From NCBI GenBank assembly GCA_017508895.1, contig JAFWRA010000141.1, forward strand, positions 8,608-72,607: a stretch of 64,000 nt of DNA, read 5' to 3'. Origin of the DNA: Bacteroidales bacterium. Its GTDB lineage: Bacteria > Bacteroidota > Bacteroidia > Bacteroidales > F082. The position numbers were made by a program, and so were the translations under genes. This document shows, one piece after another, positions 43,284 through 52,359 of this stretch. Below the pieces are notes generated by a model, which was not told the DNA's origin, did no database searches, and worked only from the letters and a program-made list of their open reading frames with translations. Each line of letters opens with the position of its first letter. Positions within the stretch are counted from its first letter, which is position 1.

Positions 43284-44192
43284 CTACTTCAAATCAATGG
43301 CCGTTTGGCCAATCAGTTTGCCTCCTTCTTCATAGACGTCAATGAAATAGGTTCCAGGCATCAACTCATAAGCATCCGGCTTGTTGTAATAAGCACGTAC
43401 GGGAGTTTCTTTGCCATCAAAATTGACCCTAACCAATTCCGTGAATTGTAGGGTTTCTCCATTCGATTTAAAGGCAAATTCGTCACCTGTCCCTTTGCTA
43501 ATAATAGCACGTTTTGGGTCGGCGATACGCACATAAAACAGCTTGGTACCCGGTTGAACAAGGTCGTTTGCCGCCAATGTGAAATCGATTCTGATACGCT
43601 CGGCACGGGCAGCTCGGTCGGTTGGTGTTTCCTTGCCACTGCCTTTGAAACGTACGGCTTGTGCGGTGTAGTTGTAAAGCTTCATCGTAGTCGCCTGATT
43701 CACCTTGTTGGTCAGCTCTTCCTTCTGACGGGTGAGGTTGGTATTCTGACGACGTTCGTTCTGAAACTCTTCACGGATACGCTCGTTCTCGGCCACCAAC
43801 TCACGGTTGACCGTATAAAGCGAGTCCATCTGACGCACATAATGCTGTGAGATTTCCTGCAGTTCCGAAAGTTTTTTCTTGACGCGATAATAATCCCATT
43901 GAGAATCAAGGAGCTTTTTGATTTCAACGGCATCAGCTTGGATGATACTGTCTTTCTCAGCCAATTCCTGACTCAGCTCACCATAACTATCCTTCAGTTC
44001 ATTGTGAACCTTCATCAGACTATCCACTTCAGCTTGAAAGTCAGCGCGTTGCAATTCCTTTTCGGCTTCAAGCATTTCCTTGTCGTTTTTCAACGACGAA
44101 TTGCGAACTGCCAGAAACGCCAGTGCAACGGCCAATAAACCAAGAAGAACATAAAGCCAAATTGGTGTTCTTGTTTTTTTCTCTGAGTCCAT
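43284..44192 (-). CDS. Membrane-anchored coiled-coil protein with beta-rich C-terminal domain
   Basis: 302 residues. A short cytoplasmic start, one transmembrane helix (about 11-29, IWLYVLLGLLAVALAFLAV), a long coiled-coil (about 35-175, Glu/Lys/Gln/Leu heptads) and a globular C-terminal domain (about 180-302: KLYNYTAQAVRFKGSGKETPTDRAARAERIRIDFTLAANDLVQPGTKLFYVRIADPKRAIIS ... GTYFIDVYEEGGKLIGQTAIDL). It resembles Bacteroidota proteins of unknown function found often in gliding/T9SS-bearing genomes. It lies 56 bases after the antiterminator gene on the same strand, at the end of the export operon. Confidence 0.8.
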   Translation of the reverse strand: MDSEKKTRTPIWLYVLLGLLAVALAFLAVRNSSLKNDKEMLEAEKELQRADFQAEVDSLMKVHNELKDSYGELSQELAEKDSIIQADAVEIKKLLDSQWDYYRVKKKLSELQEISQHYVRQMDSLYTVNRELVAENERIREEFQNERRQNTNLTRQKEELTNKVNQATTMKLYNYTAQAVRFKGSGKETPTDRAARAERIRIDFTLAANDLVQPGTKLFYVRIADPKRAIISKGTGDEFAFKSNGETLQFTELVRVNFDGKETPVRAYYNKPDAYELMPGTYFIDVYEEGGKLIGQTAIDLK

Positions 44193-44248
44193 GATTTATA
44201 GTTTTGATATTGTTCTGCAAAAATAGTAATAATCCAAGTGATGGGTGA

Positions 44249-44779
44249 TTAGCCTTCAATCACGCGCTCCACTCTTGTTCTGGGGATATTGACAGGTATG
44301 TACTGCCCCACCACATCGATATAGACAATCAAACGTCGCTTATCCTTAATTGCATCAAGCCGTCCAACAAGACCTTTCATTGGACCATTGATGATACGGA
44401 CCATTTGCCCTTCTTTCAAATCCTCGTTATCATTCATGATCCTACCCTCTTCTCCACGCTCGTAGTCCTGAATATATCGCTTGATGGCGAGAATCTGGTT
44501 TTCGGGAACCACCACAGCGGCACGCTCAAAAGTTACAAACTTAAGAACTCCATAAACATTCAAGACAGGAATGTGTTCCTTTTCATTTGAATACACGAAC
44601 ACGTACGACTTGAACAGTGGCTCCTCCACCTTTTTCTTGCGGTCACTCCATTGTTTGACGTGCGTAATCAAGGGCAAGTAGGCTTGGATGCCCATATCCT
44701 CAAGCTGAGCCAAGACCTTTTTTTCGGCCCTCGACCTGACATAGAGGGCATGCCAATACCTAACTGCTTGATCCTTCAT
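44249..44779 (-). CDS. UpxY-like NusG-family transcription antiterminator
   Basis: 176 residues. The NGN domain (about 6-105) starts RYWHALYVRSRAEKKVLAQLEDMGIQAYLPLITHVKQWSDRKKKVEEPLFKSYVFVY. The C-terminal KOW region is DLKEGQMVRIINGPMKGLVGRLDAIKDKRRLIVYIDVVGQYIPVNIP. The LPLITHVKQWSDRKKKVEEPLF signature marks the Bacteroides UpxY/RfaH-like specialised NusG paralogues, which allow transcription of long surface polysaccharide operons. Here it follows the wza-wzc pair by 7 bases and lies late in the operon rather than first, unlike classic upxY genes. Confidence 0.88.
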   Translation of the reverse strand: MKDQAVRYWHALYVRSRAEKKVLAQLEDMGIQAYLPLITHVKQWSDRKKKVEEPLFKSYVFVYSNEKEHIPVLNVYGVLKFVTFERAAVVVPENQILAIKRYIQDYERGEEGRIMNDNEDLKEGQMVRIINGPMKGLVGRLDAIKDKRRLIVYIDVVGQYIPVNIPRTRVERVIEG

Positions 44780-44786
44780 TTATAGC

Positions 44787-47279
44787 TTATTCTTTGTCTT
44801 TACTCTTGTGTTTGGACTTTTTTCCTTCGTTTTCAGCTTCACCGTAATAGTCATTGCCATAATAACCACTGCTGTTGCTGCCATATCTGCCATAGCCGTA
44901 ACCATAGGCATAACCGTAACCGTAGCCATACTTCTTACCATAACCGTAGCCACCCTTGTTGGTTTGGATACCATTGATGACAATTGAAATATTGAGATCA
45001 CGGTTTTCAAGATCCTTGATAATACTACCGAAGATGTTCTTGTTGGTGACACCTTGACGGACAATGAACAAGTTCACATCAGAGTACTTCATCAACAGGA
45101 AGGCATCGGTCACGAGACCAACAGGCGGCGTATCAATGATGATATAATCATAGCGTTCTCTCAGCAAATCGAAGAGCTCTTTACACTTATCGGAGGCGAT
45201 AAGCTCTGCCGGATTAGGCGGAATAGGACCGCTGGTGATGATGTCAAGACTTGGAATGGCTGTCGTTGATTGGATGATATTATCAAACGACTCCTTATTG
45301 GAAAGGAACGAGCTCAAACCAATATTGTTACTCAGTCCGAATTCCTTGAAAAGTTTCGGTTTACGCATATCGAAGCCCAACAGCACGGTCTTCTTACCAT
45401 ACAACGCATAGATAGAAGCCACATTGATACTGTTGAAGGTCTTACCGATGCTCTGCATATCACCGGTTACAAGAATCGTACTCTTTGATTTGCCCTGGGT
45501 AAGGAATTCCACATTGGTACGAATTGAGCGGAACGACTCGGCAATAGGCGACTTGGGAGAGTTGACCACAACAAGCGGATCCTTGCCACCCGCCAAAGCA
45601 ACTTGACCGATAATCGGGAAATGCGTGAGTTTTTCCACATCCTTGCGGTCGTTGATAGACACATTGAAGAAGTCCTTGAGGAACAAATACAAGGCAGGAA
45701 TCATCAGACCCAAAATGATGGCAATAAGATAATTCATGGAAGTGCGAGGCGAGATTTTCATCACTCTCTCAATTCTTGCCTCATCCAGAATGGCATTGTC
45801 AGGCGTGTTGGAAGCCTTAAGAATCTGGGCTTCAGCACGACGCTGCATCAAATACTTGTAAGTCTCATCGTTGAAATTGAATTTACGCTGATAGTTGATC
45901 AACTGCTGTTGTTTCTCGGGGAGCACTTTTGATTCGGACATTGCCTTAGCAATTCGTTTGTTGATTTCCTCAAGGCTCAATTCCGCATTGCTCACCAAAT
46001 TGTTGATGGTTTCCAAAAGGGTTCTCTTTGTCGTGACAATTTGTTCGTCAAGCTTAACAATTTGCGGGTGTTGTTCGGTCTGGGTCAACAATTGTGTGGC
46101 CTTGGTCTGCGAAAGTGTAACCAACTCCGTGACCAAACGGTTCAACAGCGGGTCGGTGATGCCCATCGTACTAGGGGCAGCCAAGTTTTCCGGGTCGTTG
46201 ATCTGTTCCTTGATATAATCCTGCAAGCGTTTGTAAATCTTAACATTAACAGACATCTCAGCTCTCTCTCTATCCAAAGCTTGCAACTGGCTGTAAATCT
46301 GAGAAGTTTGCATATCAAGGTTCATCAGGTCGTTTTGCGTGCGGAAATCCTTCAATTCGCTTTCAGCACTGCTCAAAGACTCTTGAATTCCTTCCAACTC
46401 ATTATCAATAAACTGAATTGTGTTTTCCGATACGCTGTTCTTCTTTTCCAAGCCACTATTCACATATTCCGTCATCAACATATTCGTGAATTCAACAATC
46501 TTACGAGGGTTGTTGCCATTCATAACGAGAGAAGCTACGGACGACTGCTTGCTTGTGGCAGCCACAGTGAATGTGCTCATTTGCCTGACCAAATTCGGAT
46601 AGCTATTAATGCGGAAAGAAAAGCTCTTGGTGTTATCGGTTTCAGCATTATACCGGTCATTCAAGACAATACGAATGCGGTTGTAGCCATTGTCGATCCA
46701 TTCTCCTTGTTTACACTCAGTAATAAAATCAATTTTGGAGGGAACGCTCGACAAAGTTTGGCAAAGGACAAAGTCGTATTTGGTCAAATACTGGGAAGTG
46801 CCATGAAGCACTATTTTACCATCGCCCAAACCCGAAACCTCATAAACAATCCCCACTGCCTGAGGCACACTACGGTCAAATTCCACGTCATAAGGAGCTG
46901 TCTTATACATTTCACTTGTCAGAAAACGGCCTTTTTCAAAATAGGTGACTTCCAGATTCATCTTTTTGATGGTCCTTTCGGTAAGGGTATATGAACGCAA
47001 AATGGCCATTTCGTTCTCAACATTCGATTTACCCGTGCTCAAGTTGGTCATCAAAGCAGTAGGATCGAATCCTTGATCATTTTTGATGAGTATGGTACCC
47101 GAGGCTTGATACACAGTGGGTTTGTACCTATTGATAAAGAAACCTACCGCCAAAGCGATGATAACACCTATCACAAACAAATACCAATGACTAAGACAAA
47201 CGTAAATCAATTGCTTGATATCAACAGATTGCTCGTCAGTGGTCTGCTGTGGTCTGTAATTTGTTGTTTCGTTCTGCAT
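44787..47279 (-). CDS. Polysaccharide co-polymerase / tyrosine autokinase, Wzc type
   Basis: 830 residues. Wzz domain with two membrane helices (about 29-48 and 515-533) enclosing a long periplasmic coiled region, then a cytoplasmic BY-kinase domain. Walker A' is TVLLGFDMRKP (632-642), Walker B is YDYIIIDTPPVG (711-722) and a tyrosine cluster (about 775-815, GYGYGYAYGYGYGRYG) is the autophosphorylation tail. The P-loop reads VTGDMQSIGKTF (604-615), where most BY-kinases have PGEGKT, so its first Gly and Glu are replaced. It controls chain length and export together with the Wza protein 39 bases upstream. Confidence 0.92.
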   Translation of the reverse strand: MQNETTNYRPQQTTDEQSVDIKQLIYVCLSHWYLFVIGVIIALAVGFFINRYKPTVYQASGTILIKNDQGFDPTALMTNLSTGKSNVENEMAILRSYTLTERTIKKMNLEVTYFEKGRFLTSEMYKTAPYDVEFDRSVPQAVGIVYEVSGLGDGKIVLHGTSQYLTKYDFVLCQTLSSVPSKIDFITECKQGEWIDNGYNRIRIVLNDRYNAETDNTKSFSFRINSYPNLVRQMSTFTVAATSKQSSVASLVMNGNNPRKIVEFTNMLMTEYVNSGLEKKNSVSENTIQFIDNELEGIQESLSSAESELKDFRTQNDLMNLDMQTSQIYSQLQALDRERAEMSVNVKIYKRLQDYIKEQINDPENLAAPSTMGITDPLLNRLVTELVTLSQTKATQLLTQTEQHPQIVKLDEQIVTTKRTLLETINNLVSNAELSLEEINKRIAKAMSESKVLPEKQQQLINYQRKFNFNDETYKYLMQRRAEAQILKASNTPDNAILDEARIERVMKISPRTSMNYLIAIILGLMIPALYLFLKDFFNVSINDRKDVEKLTHFPIIGQVALAGGKDPLVVVNSPKSPIAESFRSIRTNVEFLTQGKSKSTILVTGDMQSIGKTFNSINVASIYALYGKKTVLLGFDMRKPKLFKEFGLSNNIGLSSFLSNKESFDNIIQSTTAIPSLDIITSGPIPPNPAELIASDKCKELFDLLRERYDYIIIDTPPVGLVTDAFLLMKYSDVNLFIVRQGVTNKNIFGSIIKDLENRDLNISIVINGIQTNKGGYGYGKKYGYGYGYAYGYGYGRYGSNSSGYYGNDYYGEAENEGKKSKHKSKDKE

Positions 47280-47318
47280 GATTGTATTCTTTTTATTTAT
47301 TGTTTCGATTAGCTATTT

Positions 47319-48122
47319 TTATTTTTGCATACTACGTACTAAAGTGACCAAAGTGACGCCCAATGAGATAACAGAAATGACGGTCGAATACGGGAATGCA
47401 GTGAAGCCCCATTGCTTGATCTTGAGCGGCTCGACATAGATGATATCGTTCGGCTTCAGATAGTAATAAGGTGACGAAAGGATGTCAGCCTGACCCATAT
47501 CCACGGTTATCACTTCAGATCCATTGTCGGTTTGACGAATGATTCTCACTTCACTGTTTTTGGCAAAGTTGGTCATATTGCCAGCCATTGAGATGGCTTC
47601 AAACAAATTGATTTGTGACTGATAGACCTTATACATACCTGGACGGGTCACTTCACCCAACACGGTAAGATTGAAATTGGAAAGTTTTACGATAATCGTT
47701 GTCTGGTTGACAAACTTGTCAAGCTCGGTTTGCAGTTTTGCCTTGGCTTGGTCGATGGTCAGGTTTTTCACCTCTATTTTTCCTGTCAATGGCATTTCGA
47801 TGCAGCCTTCCTCATCCAACGTATAGGATTGAAGGTAAATGGAAGCGTCAGATGACAAATAATTCCGGGCTCCATACTCACCAGAAATAGCCGAAGCACT
47901 TCGCTCGTCAATGGTGTTCAGCACTCGAATGAAAAGGTTGTCACCAGGCTGCAGCTTGTAGTCGACCGAGCGATCATTGATATACTCCTTTGAAATGTTT
48001 GCTGCCGCCATTTCGGCGTCTTTCAAATAAAGCATTTTCTTTTGCGGCACACATGACACGAAGGCCATTGCAAGCAATAACAAAACAAATCCTGATTTTT
48101 TAAGACTATTAACGTTTTTCAT
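47319..48122 (-). CDS. Outer membrane polysaccharide export lipoprotein, Wza type
   Basis: 267 residues. Lipoprotein signal (LLLAMAFVSC, Cys24), then the Poly_export domain (VDYKLQPGDNLFIRVLNTIDERS), a SLBB-like domain (NLTVLGEVTRPGMYKVYQSQINLFEAISMAGNMTNFAKNSEVRIIRQTDNG) and a C-terminal hydrophobic helix (about 240-262) that would cross the outer membrane. It forms the outer membrane pore of Wzy-type capsule or exopolysaccharide export. It starts 10 bases after the GldH-like gene. No glycosyltransferases are in the window, so the polymer genes are elsewhere. Confidence 0.92.
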   Translation of the reverse strand: MKNVNSLKKSGFVLLLLAMAFVSCVPQKKMLYLKDAEMAAANISKEYINDRSVDYKLQPGDNLFIRVLNTIDERSASAISGEYGARNYLSSDASIYLQSYTLDEEGCIEMPLTGKIEVKNLTIDQAKAKLQTELDKFVNQTTIIVKLSNFNLTVLGEVTRPGMYKVYQSQINLFEAISMAGNMTNFAKNSEVRIIRQTDNGSEVITVDMGQADILSSPYYYLKPNDIIYVEPLKIKQWGFTAFPYSTVISVISLGVTLVTLVRSMQK

Positions 48123-48132
48123 AATTTATAAT

Positions 48133-48603
48133 TTAATCATTTGCATTATTAAACAAAGTCAATTCTTTCACGCCCACCAGCGGAGTTATTGGCATGCGGT
48201 TTTCAATTTGAAAACGATATACGCCTGGGTCTGCTATCATTAAACTCTTATTAATGGGAAAATTGAAAGTGTAACACCCATCGGAAAGTTGCGAATTCCA
48301 TCGACCTTCAGCATCCTTCAAATTGAACTTGTATCCTTTACAGCGATAAGGTTGTCCGTCCTTGTCGAATACAGTGAAAATCATAGAAAAGTCGTCATTA
48401 GGATAATCCTCTGTAAAACTGATTTTCATACTCAAGTTAAATGTGGTACTCTCCTTGACTTCCACATCAGTACGCACATAATCAAAGCGTTCCCATACCG
48501 CATTGTAAAAATCACGGTGTAACATTTCCGCATTTTTTTCCTTCGACCCACATCCCCAGAGACACAGGCAGCAGATTATTACAAGTATGGCACACTTCTT
48601 CAT
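48133..48603 (-). CDS. GldH-like gliding-motility-type lipoprotein
   Basis: 156 residues. Lipoprotein signal MKKCAILVIICCLCLWGC (Cys18). The mature part follows the GldH layout: FYNAVWERFDYVRTDVEVKESTTFNLSMKISFTEDYPNDDFSMIFTVFDKDGQPYRC, a central D-AEGRWNSQLSDGCYTF, and the ending ADPGVYRFQIENRMPITPLVGVKELTLF. GldH is a Bacteroidota lipoprotein tied to gliding and also kept in non-gliding species. I chose ATG 48603 for the signal; a good promoter lies just upstream. It heads the wza-wzc operon and is divergent from pbp2. The call is by remembered pattern, moderate. Confidence 0.7.
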   Translation of the reverse strand: MKKCAILVIICCLCLWGCGSKEKNAEMLHRDFYNAVWERFDYVRTDVEVKESTTFNLSMKISFTEDYPNDDFSMIFTVFDKDGQPYRCKGYKFNLKDAEGRWNSQLSDGCYTFNFPINKSLMIADPGVYRFQIENRMPITPLVGVKELTLFNNAND

Positions 48604-48623
48604 TTTAAGTATAAAAAATCGTG

Positions 48624-48653
48624 CAAATATACGAAAAAAGATAATTTCCACAA
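48624..48653 (-). promoter_or_regulatory. Promoter of the GldH-like/wza/wzc operon
   Basis: On the minus strand TTG (48653-48651), 19 bases, TATATTTG (48631-48624); 20 bases before the start codon. Confidence 0.6.
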
Positions 48654-48702
48654 TGAATGGGATAGTTTTTCTAAAAAAAGGAGTTTTTTTGTTGAAACGG
48701 CC

Positions 48703-48733
48703 TTCCGTATACCAATAAAAACATGTACTTTTG
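48703..48733 (+). promoter_or_regulatory. Promoter of pbp2-rodA
   Basis: TTC (48703-48705, one off TTG), 20 bases, TACTTTTG (48726-48733), 18 bases before the start codon at 48752. Confidence 0.5.
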
Positions 48734-48751
48734 TAAACTCAATTTCGCTCG

Positions 48752-50605
48752 ATGAAAACGAAGAATAACAATCTGTCATCCAGAAAAATACTCATCCTAG
48801 GCATTTTTATTGCCATAGGCGTGCTTTATATTGTCAGGTTGTTTTCACTTCAAGTCATCGACAAGCACTACAAGCAACTTGCCGACAACAACGCTTTGCG
48901 GTTTGTGACGCAATATCCTGCCCGAGGAAAAGTTTACGACCGAAACGGAGACCTGCTTGTGTTCAATGAAGCCGTCTACGACTTGATGGTTATTCCCAAG
49001 CAGGCCATGAAATGTGATTCGACGGATCCTTTCGACACGTTGACGTTTTGTCATCTATTAAATATCGACAAGACTTCGTTCATTGAAAGGATGAATAAAG
49101 CGACAAAGGAATCGAAAATGAAACCCTCTCCTTTCATGACGCAAGTATCAAAAGAAAACTTTGCACATATCGCCGAGATTCTGTACCGATATCCAGGGTT
49201 TTACTTCCAAACCCGTACCGTCCGCCACTATCCTCAGCCCATCGCAGCCCACACCTTGGGCGACATTGGCGAAATCAGCCAGAAGGAATTGGATAAAGAC
49301 CAGGAAGGCTACTATCGGCAAGGCGATTATGTTGGAAAGTCAGGCATTGAGAAATCGTACGAAAAAGAACTCAGAGGCGTGAAAGGCCTGAAAGTCATGA
49401 TGGTGGATGTGTATAACCGCGAGATGGGCAGTTTCATGGACGGCGAACTTGACAAAGACCCGGTTGCAGGAAAAGACATCTACTTAGGAATGGATGCCGA
49501 GCTGCAAGCCTATGGTGAGCAGTTGATGCAAGGCAAAGTGGGTTCCATCGTAGCCATTGAGCCCTCTACAGGACAAATCCTTGCGTTCGTTTCCAGTCCC
49601 ACATACGACCCCAATCTGCTGGTCGGACGTGAACGCGGCAACAACTATACCGAGCTCCAAAAAGACCCGATGAAGCCCCTCATCAACCGTGCCATCAGTG
49701 GAACTTACCCACCTGGCTCCACGTTTAAGACAGTCGTCGGGATGATTGCCCTCCAAAGCGGAACCATCACTCCTGCCACTGTTTTTCACTGCAGCGGACC
49801 AGCCTCCTTGCCCATTAAATGCACCCACAGCCACGGCAGCAGCCCCGATTTCGCCAATGCCATCATGAATTCATGTAATCCCTATTTCTATGAGGCTTTC
49901 AAAGCCACTATCAACAACCCGAAATTCGGAAACATCAAAAAAGGCTATGAATATTGGAAGGACATGACCTACAACTTAGGATTTGGTCGCAAGTTCAAGA
50001 CAGATATTCCTTATGAAGTTGCAGGAAACATCCCATCGCGCGAATACTACGACAGAATGTACAACGGACAATGGAACTCTGTGACTATCCGCTCTTTAGG
50101 TATCGGTCAAGGCGAAGTTTTGGTAACCCCCTTGCAATTGGCCAACATCGCTGCCATGATTGCCAACGAAGGATATTACTATCCTCCTCACCTGATCAAG
50201 TGCTTCGGCGACACCACGGCCATTCCGGAAGTGATGACCACCAAAATTGAACCTGGCATCGAAAGACGACATGTCAGAACCATTAAAAACGGCATGAGAA
50301 CCGTATTCAGCGGGCCTGCCGGCACGGCACGTCGTTACGAGATGAAAGACATCCCCCAATGCGGAAAGACTGGCACGGCCCAAAACCCACACGGCAACTA
50401 CCACTCCAATTTTATTGCCTTCGCGCCCTTCGACAATCCCAAGATTGCCCTCGCCGTCATTATCGAAAACGGAGGCTATGGTGCTACTTGGGCAGCGCCC
50501 ATCGCCAGCTTGATGATAGAAAAATACATCCGAGGCTACACCACGCGTGAGGAATTGGAAAAACGTATGATGGAAGGCAGAATCTCTTATAAGAACGAAA
50601 GATGA
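48752..50605 (+). CDS. mrdA: Penicillin-binding protein 2 (elongation transpeptidase)
   Basis: 617 residues. Transmembrane anchor (about 12-32), PBP dimer/pedestal domain (about 50-230: YPARGKVYDRNGDLLVFNEAVYDLMVIP), and transpeptidase domain with SxxK as STFK (323-326), SxN as SCN (374-376) and KTG (539-541, CGKTGTAQNPHGNYHSNFIAFAP). It crosslinks lateral-wall peptidoglycan in the elongasome. Its stop overlaps rodA by ATGA, the usual pair. In Bacteroidota mreBCD normally precedes this pair, but here the divergent export operon does. Confidence 0.96.
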   Translation: MKTKNNNLSSRKILILGIFIAIGVLYIVRLFSLQVIDKHYKQLADNNALRFVTQYPARGKVYDRNGDLLVFNEAVYDLMVIPKQAMKCDSTDPFDTLTFCHLLNIDKTSFIERMNKATKESKMKPSPFMTQVSKENFAHIAEILYRYPGFYFQTRTVRHYPQPIAAHTLGDIGEISQKELDKDQEGYYRQGDYVGKSGIEKSYEKELRGVKGLKVMMVDVYNREMGSFMDGELDKDPVAGKDIYLGMDAELQAYGEQLMQGKVGSIVAIEPSTGQILAFVSSPTYDPNLLVGRERGNNYTELQKDPMKPLINRAISGTYPPGSTFKTVVGMIALQSGTITPATVFHCSGPASLPIKCTHSHGSSPDFANAIMNSCNPYFYEAFKATINNPKFGNIKKGYEYWKDMTYNLGFGRKFKTDIPYEVAGNIPSREYYDRMYNGQWNSVTIRSLGIGQGEVLVTPLQLANIAAMIANEGYYYPPHLIKCFGDTTAIPEVMTTKIEPGIERRHVRTIKNGMRTVFSGPAGTARRYEMKDIPQCGKTGTAQNPHGNYHSNFIAFAPFDNPKIALAVIIENGGYGATWAAPIASLMIEKYIRGYTTREELEKRMMEGRISYKNER

Positions 50606-51870
50606 ACGAAAGGAATAGTATCATAGGGAAAATCGACTGGACGATTGTACTCATCTACTTGGCATTGGTGATGATAGGCTGGTTCAGCATCTTCTCCGCA
50701 CGTTACAATGAGGCACATCCCAGCATCTTCGATATGTCGCAAGTATATGGAAAACAATTGGTTTGGATTGGCATTTCCCTTCTGATTGGTTTCATCGTCC
50801 TGCTTATCGATGCTAAATTTTTCAACGCCTTTTCGCTTTGGATCTACATCGCTGTTTTGTTTTCATTATTCGCTGTTTTGGTCTACGGCAAAGCCACCAA
50901 AGGCGCCACCGCGTGGATTGAGTTTGGACCCATTAAATTCCAACCTTCCGAATTTGCAAAGATGGCTACAGCCTTGGCTGTAGCAGGCTATCTCGACCGA
51001 TTAGACGTTGACTTGCAAAAGCGCAAAGACCAACTCGTTGCCATTGCACTCGTCCTCATCCCTATGGCTCTTGTTTTGCTTCAAAACGACACGGGGTCAG
51101 CCATCGTTTTTGTATCTTTCATTTTTGTCTTTTACCGTGAAGGATTGCCTGGCACGGGGTGGGTCATGATAGCTGGTGTGGTCGCTATTATTCTGTTTGT
51201 ATTCACACTGATTTGGTCGCAAAAAATCATGTATATCATCTTAGGCAGCCTATTCGTCCTCACGTTAACCTATTACTTGCTGAACAAGAAGAAGGGGCTC
51301 TTGACGATGGTGGCTGTTTTTGCATTCATGTTTGCTTTTGTCTTCTCCGTAGACTATGCCTTCAACAAAGTGCTTCAGGATCACCAACAGAACCGAATTC
51401 TGGTGCTATTAGGCCAGCTCGACGACCCGAAAGGCGTAGGCTATAATGTGCACCAGTCGAAAATTGCCATAGGCTCGGGCGGCCTGACTGGCAAAGGCTT
51501 CCTCCAGGGCACCCAAACCAAGTATGATTTTGTCCCCGAGCAACACACCGACTTCATTTTCTGTACGGTAGGCGAAGAGGGCGGTTTCCTTGGGACCTCT
51601 ATCGTCGTACTACTGTATATAGTTCTATTGGTGAAAATCATATTCATGGCCGAACGACAACGCTCCACCTTCAGTCGTGTTTATGGCTATGGCATAGCAG
51701 GCATCTTGTTTGTTCACGTGGCCATCAATATCGGGATGACCATTGGATTGGTGCCTGTCATCGGCATCCCATTGCCTTTCCTAAGCTATGGCGGTTCAAG
51801 CATGCTGGCCTTCACCATCATGCTGGCGATTTTTGTGAAGCAAGACGCTTATAGATTGAACATCTTATAA
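50602..51870 (+). CDS. rodA: Rod shape-determining protein RodA (SEDS glycosyltransferase)
   Basis: 422 residues with about ten membrane helices. SEDS motifs: RYNEAHPSIFDMSQVYGKQLVWIGI, GATAWIEFGPIKFQPSEFAKMATALAVAGYLDR, PMALVLLQNDTGSAIVFVSF, SKIAIGSGGLTGKGFLQGTQTKYDFVPEQHTDFIFCTVGEEGGFLG (with the catalytic Asp loop) and GLVPVIGIPLPFLSYGGSSMLAFTIMLAI. It polymerises glycan strands with PBP2. Its last 6 bases overlap the convergent GNAT gene. Confidence 0.95.
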   Translation: MNERNSIIGKIDWTIVLIYLALVMIGWFSIFSARYNEAHPSIFDMSQVYGKQLVWIGISLLIGFIVLLIDAKFFNAFSLWIYIAVLFSLFAVLVYGKATKGATAWIEFGPIKFQPSEFAKMATALAVAGYLDRLDVDLQKRKDQLVAIALVLIPMALVLLQNDTGSAIVFVSFIFVFYREGLPGTGWVMIAGVVAIILFVFTLIWSQKIMYIILGSLFVLTLTYYLLNKKKGLLTMVAVFAFMFAFVFSVDYAFNKVLQDHQQNRILVLLGQLDDPKGVGYNVHQSKIAIGSGGLTGKGFLQGTQTKYDFVPEQHTDFIFCTVGEEGGFLGTSIVVLLYIVLLVKIIFMAERQRSTFSRVYGYGIAGILFVHVAINIGMTIGLVPVIGIPLPFLSYGGSSMLAFTIMLAIFVKQDAYRLNIL

Positions 51871-52359
51871 CACCTTGTAATACAAATTCCTGACCAACCC
51901 TCCGTATTTCATTTCAGTTTTGGCATACACATAACCTTCTTTGAGAAAGTTATTGATACTGAAATCGTTATTTGGTGCTACCGTAGTGCAAAGCAGATTA
52001 TAACCCCGTGCAGCTGCTGTTTTCTCCACTTCTCGGATGAGTCTTCTCTGCAATCCCAAGCCACGATAGCGGTCTCTCACCAAAAACAATTTCTGGTTTG
52101 CCGATTTGTAATCGCCTTGCAAATCCAAGTCGTGGAAATGGTCTTCTTCAATACATTGTGGTACATAGAGCATCCCTATGGCCACCAACAAATCACCATC
52201 CCAAACGCCCAAAGTGACATTAGGCTCTTCAAGACAGGAAGCTATCATCTCGGGCGAATTATGACGCAGCACCGACTTGTCGGGTAACGCGGCATATATT
52301 GCCTCATTCAAGTCAATGATAACTTGTAAATCAGCAGGTTGGCATTGTCGTAACTGCAT
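51865..52359 (-). CDS. GNAT-family N-acetyltransferase
   Basis: 164 residues. [44 protein letters not shown] at the start, central strands LGVWDGDLLVAIGMLYV, and the acetyl-CoA loop KLFLVRDRYRGLGLQRRLIREVEKTAAARGY (R-x-x-G-x-G/L pattern), then LLCTTVAPNNDFSINNFLKEGYVYAKTEMKYGGLVRNLYYKVL. The asparagine-rich NNDFSINNFLKEGY closing segment is common in GNATs. Its ATG overlaps the ade stop (TAATG), so they form one transcript. Substrate unknown. Confidence 0.85.
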   Translation of the reverse strand: MQLRQCQPADLQVIIDLNEAIYAALPDKSVLRHNSPEMIASCLEEPNVTLGVWDGDLLVAIGMLYVPQCIEEDHFHDLDLQGDYKSANQKLFLVRDRYRGLGLQRRLIREVEKTAAARGYNLLCTTVAPNNDFSINNFLKEGYVYAKTEMKYGGLVRNLYYKVL

